Source: Silurus meridionalis (taxonomy: Eukaryota > Chordata > Actinopteri > Siluriformes > Siluridae). From it: a DNA stretch of 64,000 bases. Both the position numbers and the translations under genes were made by a program. Each line of letters begins with the position of its first letter. Within the stretch, counting starts at the first letter, position 1. The stretch is from assembly GCF_014805685.1 (NCBI RefSeq), contig NC_060901.1, forward strand, positions 23,740,905 to 23,804,904. The letters are read 5' to 3'. Positions 25,630 through 33,110 of this stretch are shown in pieces. Under the pieces are notes generated by a model. That model was not told the origin of the DNA, searched no databases, and saw only the letters and a program-made list of their open reading frames with translations.

Positions 25630-26346
25630 TATTTATAAACAAAATCATTAACTACAACCTGAGCATGATGCCAATATGAATAGAAAATGTGCATGTATAT
25701 GAAAGATGTATATAAAAGAATATGAAATGCATGTTTAAAATAAATTGCATTTCTCAAAGTATTAAAAACGCGCTCATGAGATCTTTTACACACGGTATAT
25801 AATGTAGTACATAATAAATTGCATAATAAGTCAAAGACAAAAACTGGAAATCGGTCCCTTTTTCTGGCCAGCCATCAGATGATTCATTGTTGTGAACTGG
25901 TAAGAGAACACCACAAGCACCTGGAGAGATAAAAGCCCTGAAACTAAATACAGAGGCTAGAAACCATACAGGTTTTTATCAAGGAGAGGATCAGAGACTC
26001 TGTTTAAACACTGAACACAATCAGACCCATGGTCTCTCAATAGATGTTTGTGGAGTGTTTAACTGTGTTAAATTAGTAGATTTCAGGAAAGACAGCAGAT
26101 GTTGCTCCATAAGACAAACTTCAAAGGTCAATTCTGGAGGATACATTGTAGCATGGGGATTGTGAGGAGTTCTTACCCCTGTCCTCCTCCCATGGAGCCT
26201 TTGGAGAAGGTGTAGTTGTAGTCCTCGGCATAGTCCTGGACGAATCCATTACCCCCGACCTGATAGTTACCGACCTCGACGTCGCTGCGAGAGCCGGTAC
26301 GCCGGCTGAGAGAGTGCAGCCCCCGCTGCGATCCGTAAACACTCAT
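2959..26346 (-). CDS. dsp: Desmoplakin, 24 coding exons (one frameshift in exon 24)
   Basis: Desmoplakin ties intermediate filaments to the desmosomal plaque through plakoglobin and plakophilin. Coding exons (high to low): 26346-26177, 24387-24294, 24182-24049, 21577-21433, 19712-19587, 19180-19121, 18019-17852, 17754-17650, 16331-16236, 14584-14459, 14368-14216, 14131-13977, 13901-13775, 13187-13001, 12877-12576, 11622-11444, 11361-11223, 11108-10915, 10734-10572, 9700-9617, 9504-9397, 9323-9225, 9128-7302, 6197-2959. All junctions are GT-AG and phases agree throughout. The order is plakin domain with SH3 (about residues 1-1038), coiled-coil rod (to about 1806), plakin-repeat domains A, B and C, and a Ser-rich tail with a short GSR motif. 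The exon count matches human DSP. The ATG at 26346 has a good Kozak context and an in-frame TGA just upstream. Length is 2,726 residues with the frameshift bridged, against 2,871 in human; most of the deficit is in the rod. Teleosts may keep two copies (dspa, dspb); I cannot say which this is. Confidence 0.96.
6283..6842. mobile_element. DNA transposon relic (MITE) in dsp intron 23
   Basis: Left end caggaagtccccgacttatg and right end cgtcataactcggggacc are inverted copies. The same terminus (inverted, ggactacctg) ends the repeat at 52346-52851. The interior codes for nothing. Superfamily not certain. Confidence 0.55.
7302..9128 (-). CDS. dsp: dsp coding exon 23 (coiled-coil rod)
   Basis: Residues 1039-1647, 609 codons of uninterrupted Glu/Lys/Gln/Leu heptad sequence that dimerises the protein. 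It opens with [15 protein letters not shown] and ends with [11 protein letters not shown], both matching human exon 23. Acceptor tacctag, donor GAG|GTACTA. An internal in-frame consensus donor AAG|GTAAGG at 8631/8630 could yield a DPII-like short rod. Human exon 23 is about 146-156 residues longer because one segment is doubled there. Confidence 0.96.
9225..9323 (-). CDS. dsp: dsp coding exon 22
   Basis: Residues 1006-1038, [17 protein letters not shown] and NLEELK, matching human ARYIELLTRSGDYYRFL. Acceptor tttcag, donor AAG|GTATAT; the rod begins just after it. Confidence 0.96.
9397..9504 (-). CDS. dsp: dsp coding exon 21
   Basis: Residues 970-1005, [20 protein letters not shown], almost identical to human [19 protein letters not shown]. 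Acceptor gtgtag, donor GAG|GTACGA. Confidence 0.96.
9617..9700 (-). CDS. dsp: dsp coding exon 20
   Basis: Residues 942-969, [20 protein letters not shown] and CVNSIK, matching human LHSEISGKRDKSEEVQK. Acceptor ttccttag, donor AAG|GTATGC. Confidence 0.94.
9724..10124 (+). mobile_element. Tc1/mariner-like MITE in dsp intron 19
   Basis: Starts agtttgtggacacctgacta and ends with the inverse (caggtgtctcaatacttttg). The interior has the family blocks gtgcacaggggcattgccat and gctggaacaggttcgggtc. Related copies: 14826-15218 (minus), 40916-41755 and 49577-49992. Confidence 0.75.
10572..10734 (-). CDS. dsp: dsp coding exon 19
   Basis: Residues 887-941, ending in [10 protein letters not shown] (human VMRFLNEQK). 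Acceptor tcctag. The donor AAG|GTTGAA is weaker than the others but phase and homology demand it. Confidence 0.9.
10823..10895 (+). mobile_element. LINE 3' end fragment in dsp intron 18
   Basis: gagatggatgatccgttgtg and the following bases match the last part of the LINE copy at 37259-37313. It ends about 20 bp from the exon 18 donor. Confidence 0.5.
10915..11108 (-). CDS. dsp: dsp coding exon 18
   Basis: Residues 823-887, including [18 protein letters not shown] (human VTQLTDRWQRIDKQIDFR). Acceptor tttccag, donor AACAG|GTGCTT in phase 2. Confidence 0.94.
11223..11361 (-). CDS. dsp: dsp coding exon 17
   Basis: Residues 776-822: [20 protein letters not shown] matches human [20 protein letters not shown]. 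Acceptor acttcag, donor AAG|GTACTT. Confidence 0.95.
11444..11622 (-). CDS. dsp: dsp coding exon 16
   Basis: Residues 717-776 ([40 protein letters not shown]). It matches the human segment from SQAIAEVLNQL to FQKLENINGV at moderate identity. Acceptor acgtag, donor AG|GTTGGA. Confidence 0.9.
11830..12110 (+). repeat. Dispersed repeat family B, copy 1
   Basis: Shares ggattaacatggcagaggta-type blocks, gtctggttttat and gctgtgtgtctgaacc with 56185-56640 and, in part, with 36171-36600. No protein recognised. Lies in dsp intron 15; the rest of that intron (12111-12575) has no feature I recognise. Confidence 0.55.
12576..12877 (-). CDS. dsp: dsp coding exon 15, with a coding minisatellite
   Basis: Residues 616-716. 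The exon joins in frame on both sides (acceptor ttttag, donor CAG|GTACAA). Its middle is five 21-bp tandem units at 12706-12810 that encode a seven-residue repeat of the pattern V-S-x-G-V-x-x. Its end ([14 protein letters not shown], then PVGQGAPAQ) aligns loosely with the human segment between the spectrin repeats. Confidence 0.88.
12706..12810 (-). repeat. 21-bp coding minisatellite in dsp exon 15
   Basis: Five units (12706, 12727, 12748, 12769, 12790) of the pattern ttcacaccNGANGAAACCtgg on the plus strand. In the dsp frame each codes seven residues (for example [14 protein letters not shown]). Confidence 0.85.
13001..13187 (-). CDS. dsp: dsp coding exon 14
   Basis: Residues 554-616, with [20 protein letters not shown] and [11 protein letters not shown], nearly identical to human SQGSEMFGDDDKR. 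Acceptor tttacag, donor TATG|GTGAGT in phase 1. Confidence 0.96.
13370..13655 (-). mobile_element. SINE fragments in dsp intron 13
   Basis: 13370-13513 is the B-box and body part of the tRNA-derived SINE on the minus strand. 13608-13655 holds an A-box-like head (gtggtagcctagtggttaag) on the plus strand, without its body. Confidence 0.5.
13775..13901 (-). CDS. dsp: dsp coding exon 13
   Basis: Residues 511-553, [20 protein letters not shown] and [12 protein letters not shown], next spectrin repeat after the SH3. Acceptor ttgcag, donor ATG|GTAACG. Confidence 0.95.
13977..14131 (-). CDS. dsp: dsp coding exon 12 (SH3 domain)
   Basis: Residues 460-511: [18 protein letters not shown], then [13 protein letters not shown], the body of the plakin SH3-like domain. 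Acceptor gagcag, donor AA|GTATGT in phase 2. Confidence 0.96.
14216..14368 (-). CDS. dsp: dsp coding exon 11 (start of SH3)
   Basis: Residues 409-459: a [20 protein letters not shown] helix, the RPRNPEE linker and the first SH3 strand [11 protein letters not shown]. Acceptor tcaacag, donor CAG|GTAGAA; 51 codons. Confidence 0.95.
14459..14584 (-). CDS. dsp: dsp coding exon 10
   Basis: Residues 367-408, beginning [17 protein letters not shown] and containing [11 protein letters not shown], matching the human FFEEAQSTEAYL and KKYPCDKNMPL segments. Acceptor attcag, donor GAG|GTATAA. Confidence 0.94.
14661..14780 (-). mobile_element. SINE fragment in dsp intron 9
   Basis: Worn copy of the same SINE (gccatgatacagcacacc, aacagtggcaacttggg, accggggtttaaaccc), 77 bp upstream of exon 10. 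Confidence 0.5.
14826..15218 (-). mobile_element. Tc1/mariner-like MITE in dsp intron 9
   Basis: Reverse-oriented copy of the 9724-10124 family: agcatgacaatgcccctgtg, caggcctcctcacttcacc and gaacgggatgttcaaaaa. Confidence 0.65.
15222..15361. repeat. Inverted repeat, hairpin-forming
   Basis: aatggcgtctgacaaacggt... at 15223 is the inverse of ...accgtttgacgccatt ending at 15361; arms about 25 bp, loop about 90 bp. Could be a short MITE. Confidence 0.6.
15560..15990 (+). mobile_element. LINE reverse-transcriptase C-terminal relic (L2/CR1 type)
   Basis: Frames with stops and shifts carry [41 protein letters not shown] and YYRGTILE, the usual end of fish L2-like ORF2. Broken by frameshifts; not a gene. 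Confidence 0.75.
16236..16331 (-). CDS. dsp: dsp coding exon 9
   Basis: Residues 335-366, with [19 protein letters not shown] and VHLKENSAY, almost identical to human. Acceptor ccctag, donor CAG|GTAACA; 32 codons. Confidence 0.96.
16556..17118 (+). mobile_element. Tc1-like element, deleted copy 1 (dsp intron 8)
   Basis: Ends cagtacagaccaaaagtttg and its inverse, with long inverted termini of about 70 bp and a TA at the left edge. Inside is a piece of transposase coding sequence ([17 protein letters not shown]) with stops. Almost identical to 20854-21404. Confidence 0.85.
17650..17754 (-). CDS. dsp: dsp coding exon 8
   Basis: Residues 300-334, a Lys/Glu-rich helix ending in NHPASDKIE, identical in type to the human [10 protein letters not shown] segment. 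Acceptor caatcag, donor GAG|GTAAGT; phase 0. Confidence 0.95.
17852..18019 (-). CDS. dsp: dsp coding exon 7
   Basis: Residues 244-299, with [18 protein letters not shown] followed by an acidic EEEE patch, a highly conserved desmoplakin spectrin-repeat helix. Acceptor tttcacag, donor TCG|GTACGA; 56 codons, phase 0. Confidence 0.95.
18230..18900 (+). mobile_element. Possible decayed Tc1-like transposase (dsp intron 6)
   Basis: Pieces resemble a Tc1 transposase middle in several broken frames (SNTTLIIDQ, then a Gly/Val-rich NMVVVV, then HRLAEKN and [10 protein letters not shown]). Weak. Confidence 0.3.
19121..19180 (-). CDS. dsp: dsp coding exon 6
   Basis: A 60-bp exon, residues 224-243 ([13 protein letters not shown] at its end). 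It matches the position of the short human exon ending in EEEYENLLK. Acceptor gttccag, donor CAG|GTAGGG; phase 0 on both sides. Confidence 0.88.
19587..19712 (-). CDS. dsp: dsp coding exon 5
   Basis: Residues 182-223 ([17 protein letters not shown] and on), aligning with the human WGVDLASVEQHINSHR region of the plakin domain. Acceptor ttctag, donor CTA|GTAAGT, 42 whole codons. Confidence 0.92.
19800..20180 (+). mobile_element. Tc1 transposase relic (dsp intron 4)
   Basis: Contains the block cctcacagacaaacatggag followed by gtggaagcttaatggtttgg, i.e. the transposase motif [11 protein letters not shown], ending in gacaggcactgg. Heavily decayed. Confidence 0.6.
20854..21404 (+). mobile_element. 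Tc1-like element, deleted copy 2 (dsp intron 4)
   Basis: TA duplications at both edges (20852-20853, 21405-21406), the same long inverted termini and transposase fragment as 16556-17118. Its end is 28 bp from the exon 4 donor. Confidence 0.88.
21433..21577 (-). CDS. dsp: dsp coding exon 4
   Basis: Residues 133-181 ([17 protein letters not shown] then a Ser-rich stretch and [19 protein letters not shown]), the first spectrin-like helices. The donor AAG|GTAATC lies only 28 bp from the end of a Tc1-like element at 20854-21404. Confidence 0.93.
22330..22565 (+). mobile_element. LINE ORF fragment (dsp intron 3)
   Basis: [20 protein letters not shown] in mixed frames resembles the last part of a fish non-LTR ORF2. 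Low conservation. Confidence 0.45.
22922..23222. mobile_element. MITE with inverted ends (dsp intron 3)
   Basis: Left tacagcaatcccccgattta and right aaacgtggggttactgta are imperfect inverses; the termini resemble Tigger-type elements. No coding capacity. The preceding 22726-22920 may be a mariner fragment. Confidence 0.5.
23884..23967. repeat. (TA)n microsatellite
   Basis: More than 40 TA units in dsp intron 3; a shorter run lies at 23448-23475. Confidence 0.95.
24049..24182 (-). CDS. dsp: dsp coding exon 3
   Basis: Residues 89-133, with [19 protein letters not shown] matching the conserved MGQP helix of desmoplakin. Acceptor cgttgcag; donor AC|GTGAGA in phase 2, which restores the frame exactly with exon 4. 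Confidence 0.92.
24294..24387 (-). CDS. dsp: dsp coding exon 2
   Basis: Residues 57-88, including [16 protein letters not shown], which aligns with the human segment around IQELLQNCSDCLMRAE at the start of the plakin domain. Acceptor ctccag, donor ACA|GTGAGT; enters in phase 2 and leaves in phase 0. Confidence 0.9.
24950..25370. other. dsp intron 1, unique-looking sequence
   Basis: Only homopolymer A/T runs and short weak ORFs are seen in 24388-25370; no gene or repeat recognised. Confidence 0.4.
25372..25625. repeat. Compound microsatellite in dsp intron 1
   Basis: Successive (TG)n, (TATC)n, (CA)n, (TG)n, (CATA)n and a (TA)n of about 34 units. The open frames of YIYIYI across it are artefacts of the repeat. 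Confidence 0.95.
26177..26346 (-). CDS. dsp: dsp coding exon 1 (N-terminus)
   Basis: Encodes residues 1-57, beginning MSVYGSQRG. The upstream in-frame codons run back to a TGA, so the ATG at 26346 is the first possible start. The stretch is Ser/Arg/Gly-rich and poorly conserved, as expected for the desmoplakin head. It ends at GG|GTAAGA in phase 2, which fits exon 2. Confidence 0.9.
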
Positions 26347-26485
26347 GGTTTCATCCAAAGTTCACACCATCAAGAACCCGAGAAAAAAACAAGAACCAGG
26401 TTAGATCGCACTGCTCCAGGGATGATCTCCAACTTCGTTCTACTCCACCACGGAATAAACATGAAAGTACCGCCCTCTGCTCCCC

Positions 26486-26555
26486 AAACCCCGCCCTCAC
26501 CATTAAAACCCCACCCTCGCCGTTAAACCCCGCCCATAACCCCGCCCACGCCGTC
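26486..26555 (-). promoter_or_regulatory. GC-box array upstream of dsp
   Basis: Four imperfect 14-20 bp tandem units read on the minus strand as GGGCGGGGTT or GGGTGGGGTT, 140-210 bp before the dsp ATG. This is the consensus for Sp1/KLF factors, which drive many epithelial genes. Function as the dsp core promoter is inferred from position; no TATA box was seen. Confidence 0.55.
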
Positions 26556-26589
26556 ACTGTTTACCACCAGATCTCTTCTCTGACCCAAG

Positions 26590-27095
26590 GTTATTTTTCA
26601 GCTTGTTTTATGCTTCACATCCGGTCTTCTCTCTCGTTTCATTCCAAAAATCCATATACCATGATTTATTTAAACCTTCTTCTTAGATGAAATTGTATAA
26701 AATGTTTTTTTTTTTTTTACTAAAATAATAATGCATCATAATAATCATAACGCCCAAAGATAAGTCAAATGTATTATGATTATTATGATGCATTATTAGT
26801 TTGGCATTTAACCCTCAATTGCTCAGCTGTGTAAATGAGATCTTCTGAAAAGTGATGAAGTTGAATACCATAAATGTTATGTTAAGATTTTTTGATTGGT
26901 GTTGATCATGAAAGTTCGTTTGTTTAAAATAATGATGGAATACAGTGGTTTCTTTAGTAGTTACAGCAAAAAAATTTTTTGCTGAATTGACGTCTTTAAT
27001 GAAAATCGCTGAGTGGGACAAAATCCTTGTGATAGCATTTTCTTCCTAAAATATCTTTCTTTTCTAGCGATCTCATAATAAGTTTCCTCAAAATA
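26590..27095. other. Upstream flank of dsp, nothing recognised
   Basis: AT-rich sequence with no supported gene or repeat. Confidence 0.4.
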
Positions 27096-27989
27096 CACTG
27101 GTGGACAGGAAAGAAGTAAATGTAATTTGTTACTCTACTTAAGTAGTTTTTTTCCGTATTTGTACTTTTTAATAGGAATTTTTGTTTGGTCTAGTCATCT
27201 TAAAAATGTTCATTTAAAAGACATGTATTATGAAGAAACAGATGTTGTATGTATTGTATGGCTACAATTAACCAATAAATTGTTTGGTTCTGAGAGTTTG
27301 ATCGATTGTACACAATGGCGTGTATTTAATTGTGCAATAAATGCATTTAGGGTGATATTTATACATGCAATGAAGCTCTCAGAAATGTCTCCAAATTTGT
27401 GGACTGTTCAAGAATATTTCAGACTCATCCAGTGATGGAAGCTGAAGCAGAGAGCAGCTTTTCAGAGCTGAAACTAATCAATGGGGGAGACGTCAGGTCA
27501 TTACGTGGTTCACCCAGAGCCTCATTCAACCACCATTGCTGCTTGGTGGTATCTACTTAGCATAGACATACAGTTTAGTGTGAGTTAAACAGCAAGCAGA
27601 ACATTTAAAGAGGAATAAATGATGGGAGAAACTCTAACTTTTCACAACACCCGTGGCCTTATTTCTTATAAGTGGTTGAAAGGAAGGTTTTGAGTTTATG
27701 ATCGTTTTATTAGATATCAGATATCAGTGTTTGATTCATTAATATTATTAATATAATATTTATTATAAGATTGATGTGCTGAGAGTAACAGAGTTTTGTG
27801 ATAAAGATGATAATAGGAACATTACAGTGATAATAAATCATACTAAAGTACATTTCATGACAAACACTTTTGTACTTTTACTCAAGTGAAGGTTAATTGG
27901 AGCACTTTTGCTTCTACTGGAGTCGTATTTCACCTACTGTTTCTCTCCTTTTACTCAACTACATGCTTCGTGTACTTCATCCACCTCTG
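27096..27989. mobile_element. Non-autonomous hAT element, Tol2-like ends
   Basis: Ends cactggtgga and (inverse) cagaggtgga, followed inside by the ACTT-A-AGTA-rich termini typical of Tol2-like elements. Flanked by 8-mers TCAAAATA and TTCAAATA, a 6/8 match for the expected 8-bp duplication. No intact transposase. Confidence 0.7.
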
Positions 27990-29020
27990 TTCAAATAACA
28001 ATACATCATGTTGCAAGACGCCACCATGATCTTGTGACTTCAAATCCTCGATATTGGATTGATTCGACATCAGATTGCATTGCCTGCATTGGCAAAAGAA
28101 AACACTTAAATATCTCAGATTGGGAAACGATTTCTTTCGAAGTTTCTAATTACTGCACTTTACAGGAAAAACAGGTTCAAGTTTATGACCCCTAATTGAA
28201 AACTACGTTCTGCAAGACTGCAAGACACTGCAAGTGTCTGATTCTAGATTATGTTATATGTAATGTGGTATCTAATATTACCTGAATCCAAAAACCTGTA
28301 ACCAGTTAGCTGTGACATGACTAGACTGATCACAATTGAATCTTACCACAGGACACACACACACTCACGGGTGTGTCCATGTAAGGTATCAGAACCCCAC
28401 ACACGGTTGTAGTATTTCTCTCCTCCATGTGTGAATGGGTGCATCCATCCTGACACCGGGGTCATAAAGAGGAGGTGGGTTTGAGGGGGGGATGAAGCAA
28501 GGGGAAAAGTGAAGTCGACAAACTAGTAGGCGGTGATAGCTTTTCTGACTCACCCTGTTATTTGACATGTAGCTCTGGGCACATTTCTGAAAGTGTCTTG
28601 AGCACGTCTAAACCTGACACCATAACGCGGCATGTGTGCCTTAGGCAGTACTCACAATTTATTTCAACAATCGTTTTTTTATCTAATATTTTCTAACAAA
28701 TATTGCAGGTAACTTTATATAGGGTTATGATCCCAAATGCATGTGTTTTGAAACTGGTAATTCGCAATGAAGAACGACAATGATACTGAAAACACACGGT
28801 TACACATTGACTTGATCTTCACACTTCATTTCCTCCAAAGAAATTGACATTGTTTTAACCACAAATCACAAAATCAGAATTCATGAAAGAGTGCGTTGTA
28901 TTTTCCTCCTCAAAGTATGACATTCAATTGCTTCAATCATTTTAATATAAAATATGACCCATATATGATGAAATGCATGATGAAACAATCACGTATGATC
29001 AAGCGGTTCCTACTAAACCT
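27990..29020. other. Intergenic, nothing recognised
   Basis: Short ORFs only; no repeat that I can name. Confidence 0.4.
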
Positions 29021-29400
29021 ACAGTGTGCCCTGTTATAATGCTTTACAACAGTGTGGAAACAAAAGGCAGAGACATACAAGAATTGGACAGTAATTGACT
29101 GGAAGGAAGTTCTGTAGACTGATGAGTCGTGACATTTTTGGAGAAGGAGAAAAGATGTTAGCAAACTGCCTCACCCCCACAGTCAAACATGGAGGTGGAA
29201 GCTTAATGGTTGGGGTTGTTTTGGAGAATGGAATGGAAAGGCCTTCTGTCACCACACCTAAATCCTATTGAAATGGTCTGGGATAAACTGGATCACAAGT
29301 TCAGACAGAAATTTCCATCCTGTAAAGAAGTTTTACAAGAGGCATGACAAAGCATTTCAGCTGATATTTGTTCCGTGAAATTGTATTAAATTATTCCCAA
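29020..29400 (+). mobile_element. Tc1 transposase relic
   Basis: Blocks cagtcaaacatggaggtgga, tggttggggttgttttgg and aatcctattgaaatggtctg correspond to the K-H-G-G-G, W-G-C-F and N-P-I-E motifs; internally deleted and frameshifted. Confidence 0.7.
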
Positions 29401-29439
29401 CCGTTTATTCTCTTCATTTTGTAGCGTTTCTCTCGGCTA

Positions 29440-29975
29440 CACTGCTTCCAGTACTGGTATGTGGATGTTAGATTTTTTGTCCAATCAGATTTCAGCCTCT
29501 ATGTGCTGCCATGTCAATCTAATCTGCCCAGAGCCTTCACAATCAGTACTGCTGGCCTTTTTACCTCAGTCTCTATTAGCAATGAGTCTGTTTCTTCAAC
29601 CAATCAGATTTTAAATTCGCCTCACAGGGCCTCTATACATTTTTCGGACCTCTGATTGGTTGGTCAGAGGGAAACTGTTGCAGCCAAGTTTGACTGGCAA
29701 AACACGTGTAGCTCTGCAAACATTAATACATCTGAGTTAGACTTTTTTAATGCCTATGAAGGAAGAGACAATGATTTGGTCTCGGACATAGTTGAAAATA
29801 CATTTTCATAAAAAGCTAGACATCGTGAGGAGGTCGTCCAACCCCGAAGCTAGCTAGCATGTCTCAGCCCGGGAAAGGGTTTGTGCTCCACTTCCAGACC
29901 AGTGAATACGAGCGGTACCACTGGATTACAGCCTCTGAGGGGCGCTGCAAATTATGAGTCTGCATCTCTGGTGAG
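29440..29975 (+). mobile_element. hAT (zinc-finger MYM-like) transposon 5' fragment
   Basis: After a leader with several CCAATCAGAT blocks, shifted frames give NDLVSDIVENTFS, DIVRRSSNPE and MSQPGKGFVLHFQTSEYERY then HWITASEGRCKL and stop, the start of transposon-derived zinc-finger MYM-like proteins. A related leader lies at 48770-49030. Confidence 0.55.
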
Positions 29976-30989
29976 TAGGTTGTATTTTATTTACATTTGA
30001 ATGTTTTTGTCATGTTTCTGGACTGCTCCAGATGATGTAGGTGCACAGTTGAGGTTGTAGTGTAGTGGTTTGGAGTCTTAACTGGGTTTCTTGCTTTAGT
30101 AAAATGGTATTTACCCTCCATATGTGAAATGTCTCTCTCTCTGTAATGCCAAGCAATGTTATATTGCGTTTTCGTATTGTATATAGTGGTGGTATTAAGA
30201 GGTGGATTGAGTCGGGTACGTCCCCACTGTCTCCAATAGTCCTTAATAAAATGGCAGTCTCAGAAAACATGGCAATGGTTTTGGTTTCCACAGTTTCTCC
30301 AACATATACACAGTATTCATTATAATGACTGTCTGGTCTAATGCACTAAGCTTAAAATAACTGTATTGCGTCAAGATCTGCCCCATTTAATGAACACCTC
30401 TGTTTCCACACGCTCAGTTACTATTAAAAAAAGTGCACCAGAACACAGTATTTATTAAAAACAGTTATGTGGGGTTCAGTAGATTAGAGCCAAAGGAGCA
30501 GATCTTTAGGGATCATGGATATGGAGTGTTTTTTGGTAAACTGGGATGTTTGGATGATGTCGTTCCGCCACTCTCATACGTTCACTCAGGTTTGTTGATG
30601 GTAGTGTGGTAGGCCTTATCTTACTGTCCATGTCTGTTACCTTCTGGGTTTTAGTTATGCTGCGATAGTTAGTCTCGCTGGAGTCCTCAACTGCACCCTG
30701 ATCACATTGTACGATCTCTTAAACCTTTATGAAGTAATTAGGATGCGTAATAATCCTTATTTCTTTCGCTTTTTTCTTTCTCTCCGTCGAGTTAAACATG
30801 CTCCTAAGGTTTATGCTTTTTTCTTCTTTTCAGATCCACCCACTTCATCCCAATGCGCTTCCTCTGGTTGGAATTCTCTTTAATTTCAGACCATTCTGTG
30901 CATCTGAGGTGGTTCCACATGAACAGCCTATTAAGTTACTAAGCAACTCAAAAACCTCTGCATTTACAGTAGGACACAACAATGATGAA

Positions 30990-31165
30990 ACTGTAATGAA
31001 TGGACGTTCCGTGTTGAAGATAGATGGAGTATGGTTTCCCTTTGGAGTCTGGTTCCTCTCAAGGTTTCTTCCTCATACTGTCATAGGAGGTTTTCTCAGT
31101 TTTTTTCTTGTCTCCACTGGTTTGCTCATTAGGGATAAACTTATAGGCACATATGACATAATTTC
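30990..31165 (+). repeat. Repeat family A, older copy
   Basis: tggtttccctttggagtctg and tctcaaggtttcttcctcat blocks as in 32465-32716. The surrounding 29976-32100 has no recognisable gene. Confidence 0.6.
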
Positions 31166-32104
31166 AGATATCAGATCATATTTGGATTCTAAATCTTTCT
31201 GTATTTACACACCTTGTTCTGATGAGAAATCCATTTGAACAGGTAACCTGAATGTTACATCATGAACTCTGAGGTGCTGCAGTTCATTACTGTGTCTTGT
31301 TTCCCATCTGTTCTAATCTCTATTGCTGTGGTGAATATAAATCAATACTGCAATACTGTGGAAGCGCCTGAAAACCAAGTGGTGAAGATTAAAGCCTGAA
31401 TAAATCCGTTCTAATCCTGAGCAAAGCTGAGGTAATCATGCCTCACCACAGCTTAGCATGTTCAGTCATGTTGCTAGGATTGGGAGTTTTTTCATTAGTT
31501 TCAGTCTAATGTTAATTATTAAACTGGTTGGAGTGATTCTACTATCTGAGGATGAAAATGGTTAATGAAGATTGATCGTTTTTAAAATCTTATACTGTGG
31601 TGTTTGGGTATAAATCTTAAGCTGTAATATGATCTACTCAGGTTCCCAGGGCACCTTGTGGTGCACACCCATACATATATAATCACTTTTTTCTAACAAG
31701 TCTGGGCAATTCTTTTTTTTTTTTTCCTCATGCAGGAACCCTGTGATTTGGGAGTCGAAGTTTCTCTGATGAGATAAGATGCAGATTATGAATTAGCTGT
31801 AGCAAATATGTTAAATATTTTTGATACTTTTCATTGTAGTACTCAAACCATAATATGTTGTAATAAATAATGTAATGTAATAATTAGATTTTTGTCAATG
31901 TTACCATATATATATATATTTTTTTTTACAGTGCCTCTTTATGTCTGGCATTTAAAACCGTCCGTGTGGAAACAGCACAAGTTCCTTTTGGTATCCTGAT
32001 GATTTACGTCATTCAAAACATTATAAATAATTATAAGCATTTAAAAGTATATTTTGACTTCATGCTTTATGTTGAGTTTGGTTTTACTGTGCATGTTGAT
32101 TAGA

Positions 32105-32370
32105 CCGGTGGTCCTCAACCCCCGGTCCGTGGGTCAATTGGTACCGGGCCGCACAGAAAGAATATATAACTTACATTATTTCCATTTTATTTATTATCTG
32201 ATTCTTAACGATGTTTCATTTTGCTAAATTTCCGGATTCTCTCCGTCAGATCTGTCTATGACTCACTCTTGATGCATGTCAAGATGCCTCGGTCACACGT
32301 CTTACTTCCATCCGCTACCTTATTAAAGGGGCTGCTCCGGCCGCTAACACATAATACATTACATGTATTA
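32105..32370. mobile_element. hAT-like element, 5' part
   Basis: Starts ccggtggtcctcaacccccg and matches the first half of the longer copy at 59533-59995. Confidence 0.65.
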
Positions 32371-32384
32371 CATAATACATTAGA

Positions 32385-32716
32385 TTTGGACTGTAGTTAA
32401 AGTCAACAATCTGCTACACTGACTCAGGACCACAGTTTGCTTCTGATCATCATTACTGCACCTCAACACCATTTAACTGTAATAAATGGACATTCGGTGC
32501 AACCCATTTGAGGATGGGTTTCCCTCTTGAGTCTGGTTCCTCTCAAGGTTTCTTCCTTATGCATCTCAGGGAGTTTTTCCTTCACCACAGTCACCACCGG
32601 ATCACACATCAGGGTAATATGTACATTTTTATTAATTCTTTCTTACCACATTATCTGTGTAAAGCTGCTTTAAAACAATGTTCATTGTTAAAAGTGCTAG
32701 ACAAATAAAAATGAAT
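32385..32716 (+). repeat. Repeat family A, young copy
   Basis: Near identical to 50268-50605 and 60905-61172: gtaataaatggacattcggt, gagtctggttcctctcaagg, gtgtaaagctgcttt. Ends in an AATAAATA-rich tail. Confidence 0.75.
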
Positions 32717-32724
32717 AAATATTA

Positions 32725-33110
32725 TATATAAAAATGATACATCTTGAGCAGTCATAACATTATGACTGGTGAAGTGAATAACACTATCACTTTGCCATGG
32801 CACCTGTTAGTGGGTGGGATATATTAAGCAGCCAGTGAACATTTGGTCCTCAAAACTGATATGTTAGAAGCAGGAAAAAGGTTATGAGCGAGTTCGACGA
32901 GGGCCAAATTGTGACGTCTAGACGTCTGGATCAGCACATATCCAAAACTGCAGTTGTTGTGGGCTGTTCCTGGTCTGCAGTAAGCAGGAGCGAAGGCTGG
33001 TCCGTGTGGTCCAATCCAACAGATGAACTCCTGTAGCTCAAACTGTTGAAAAAGTTAATTCAGAGACCAACACAATATTAGGCAGGTGGTCATAATGTTA
33101 TACCTGATTG
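32725..33110 (+). mobile_element. Tc1-like transposon relic
   Basis: Blocks gagttcgacgagggccaaat, tccaaaactgcagttgttgt, cacaatattaggcaggtggt and an end in ataatgttatacctgat match a common fish Tc1-like family, with most of the transposase deleted. The same family supplies 57000-57560 and 58070-58200. Confidence 0.65.

Noticed and set aside
25436..25679. Tyr-Ile and Cys-Val repeat ORFs
   Set aside because: Translation of TA and TG tracts.
26347..26358. Upstream extension of dsp exon 1 (LDET)
   Set aside because: It would need a TTG start; the ATG at 26346 is the first and follows an in-frame TGA.
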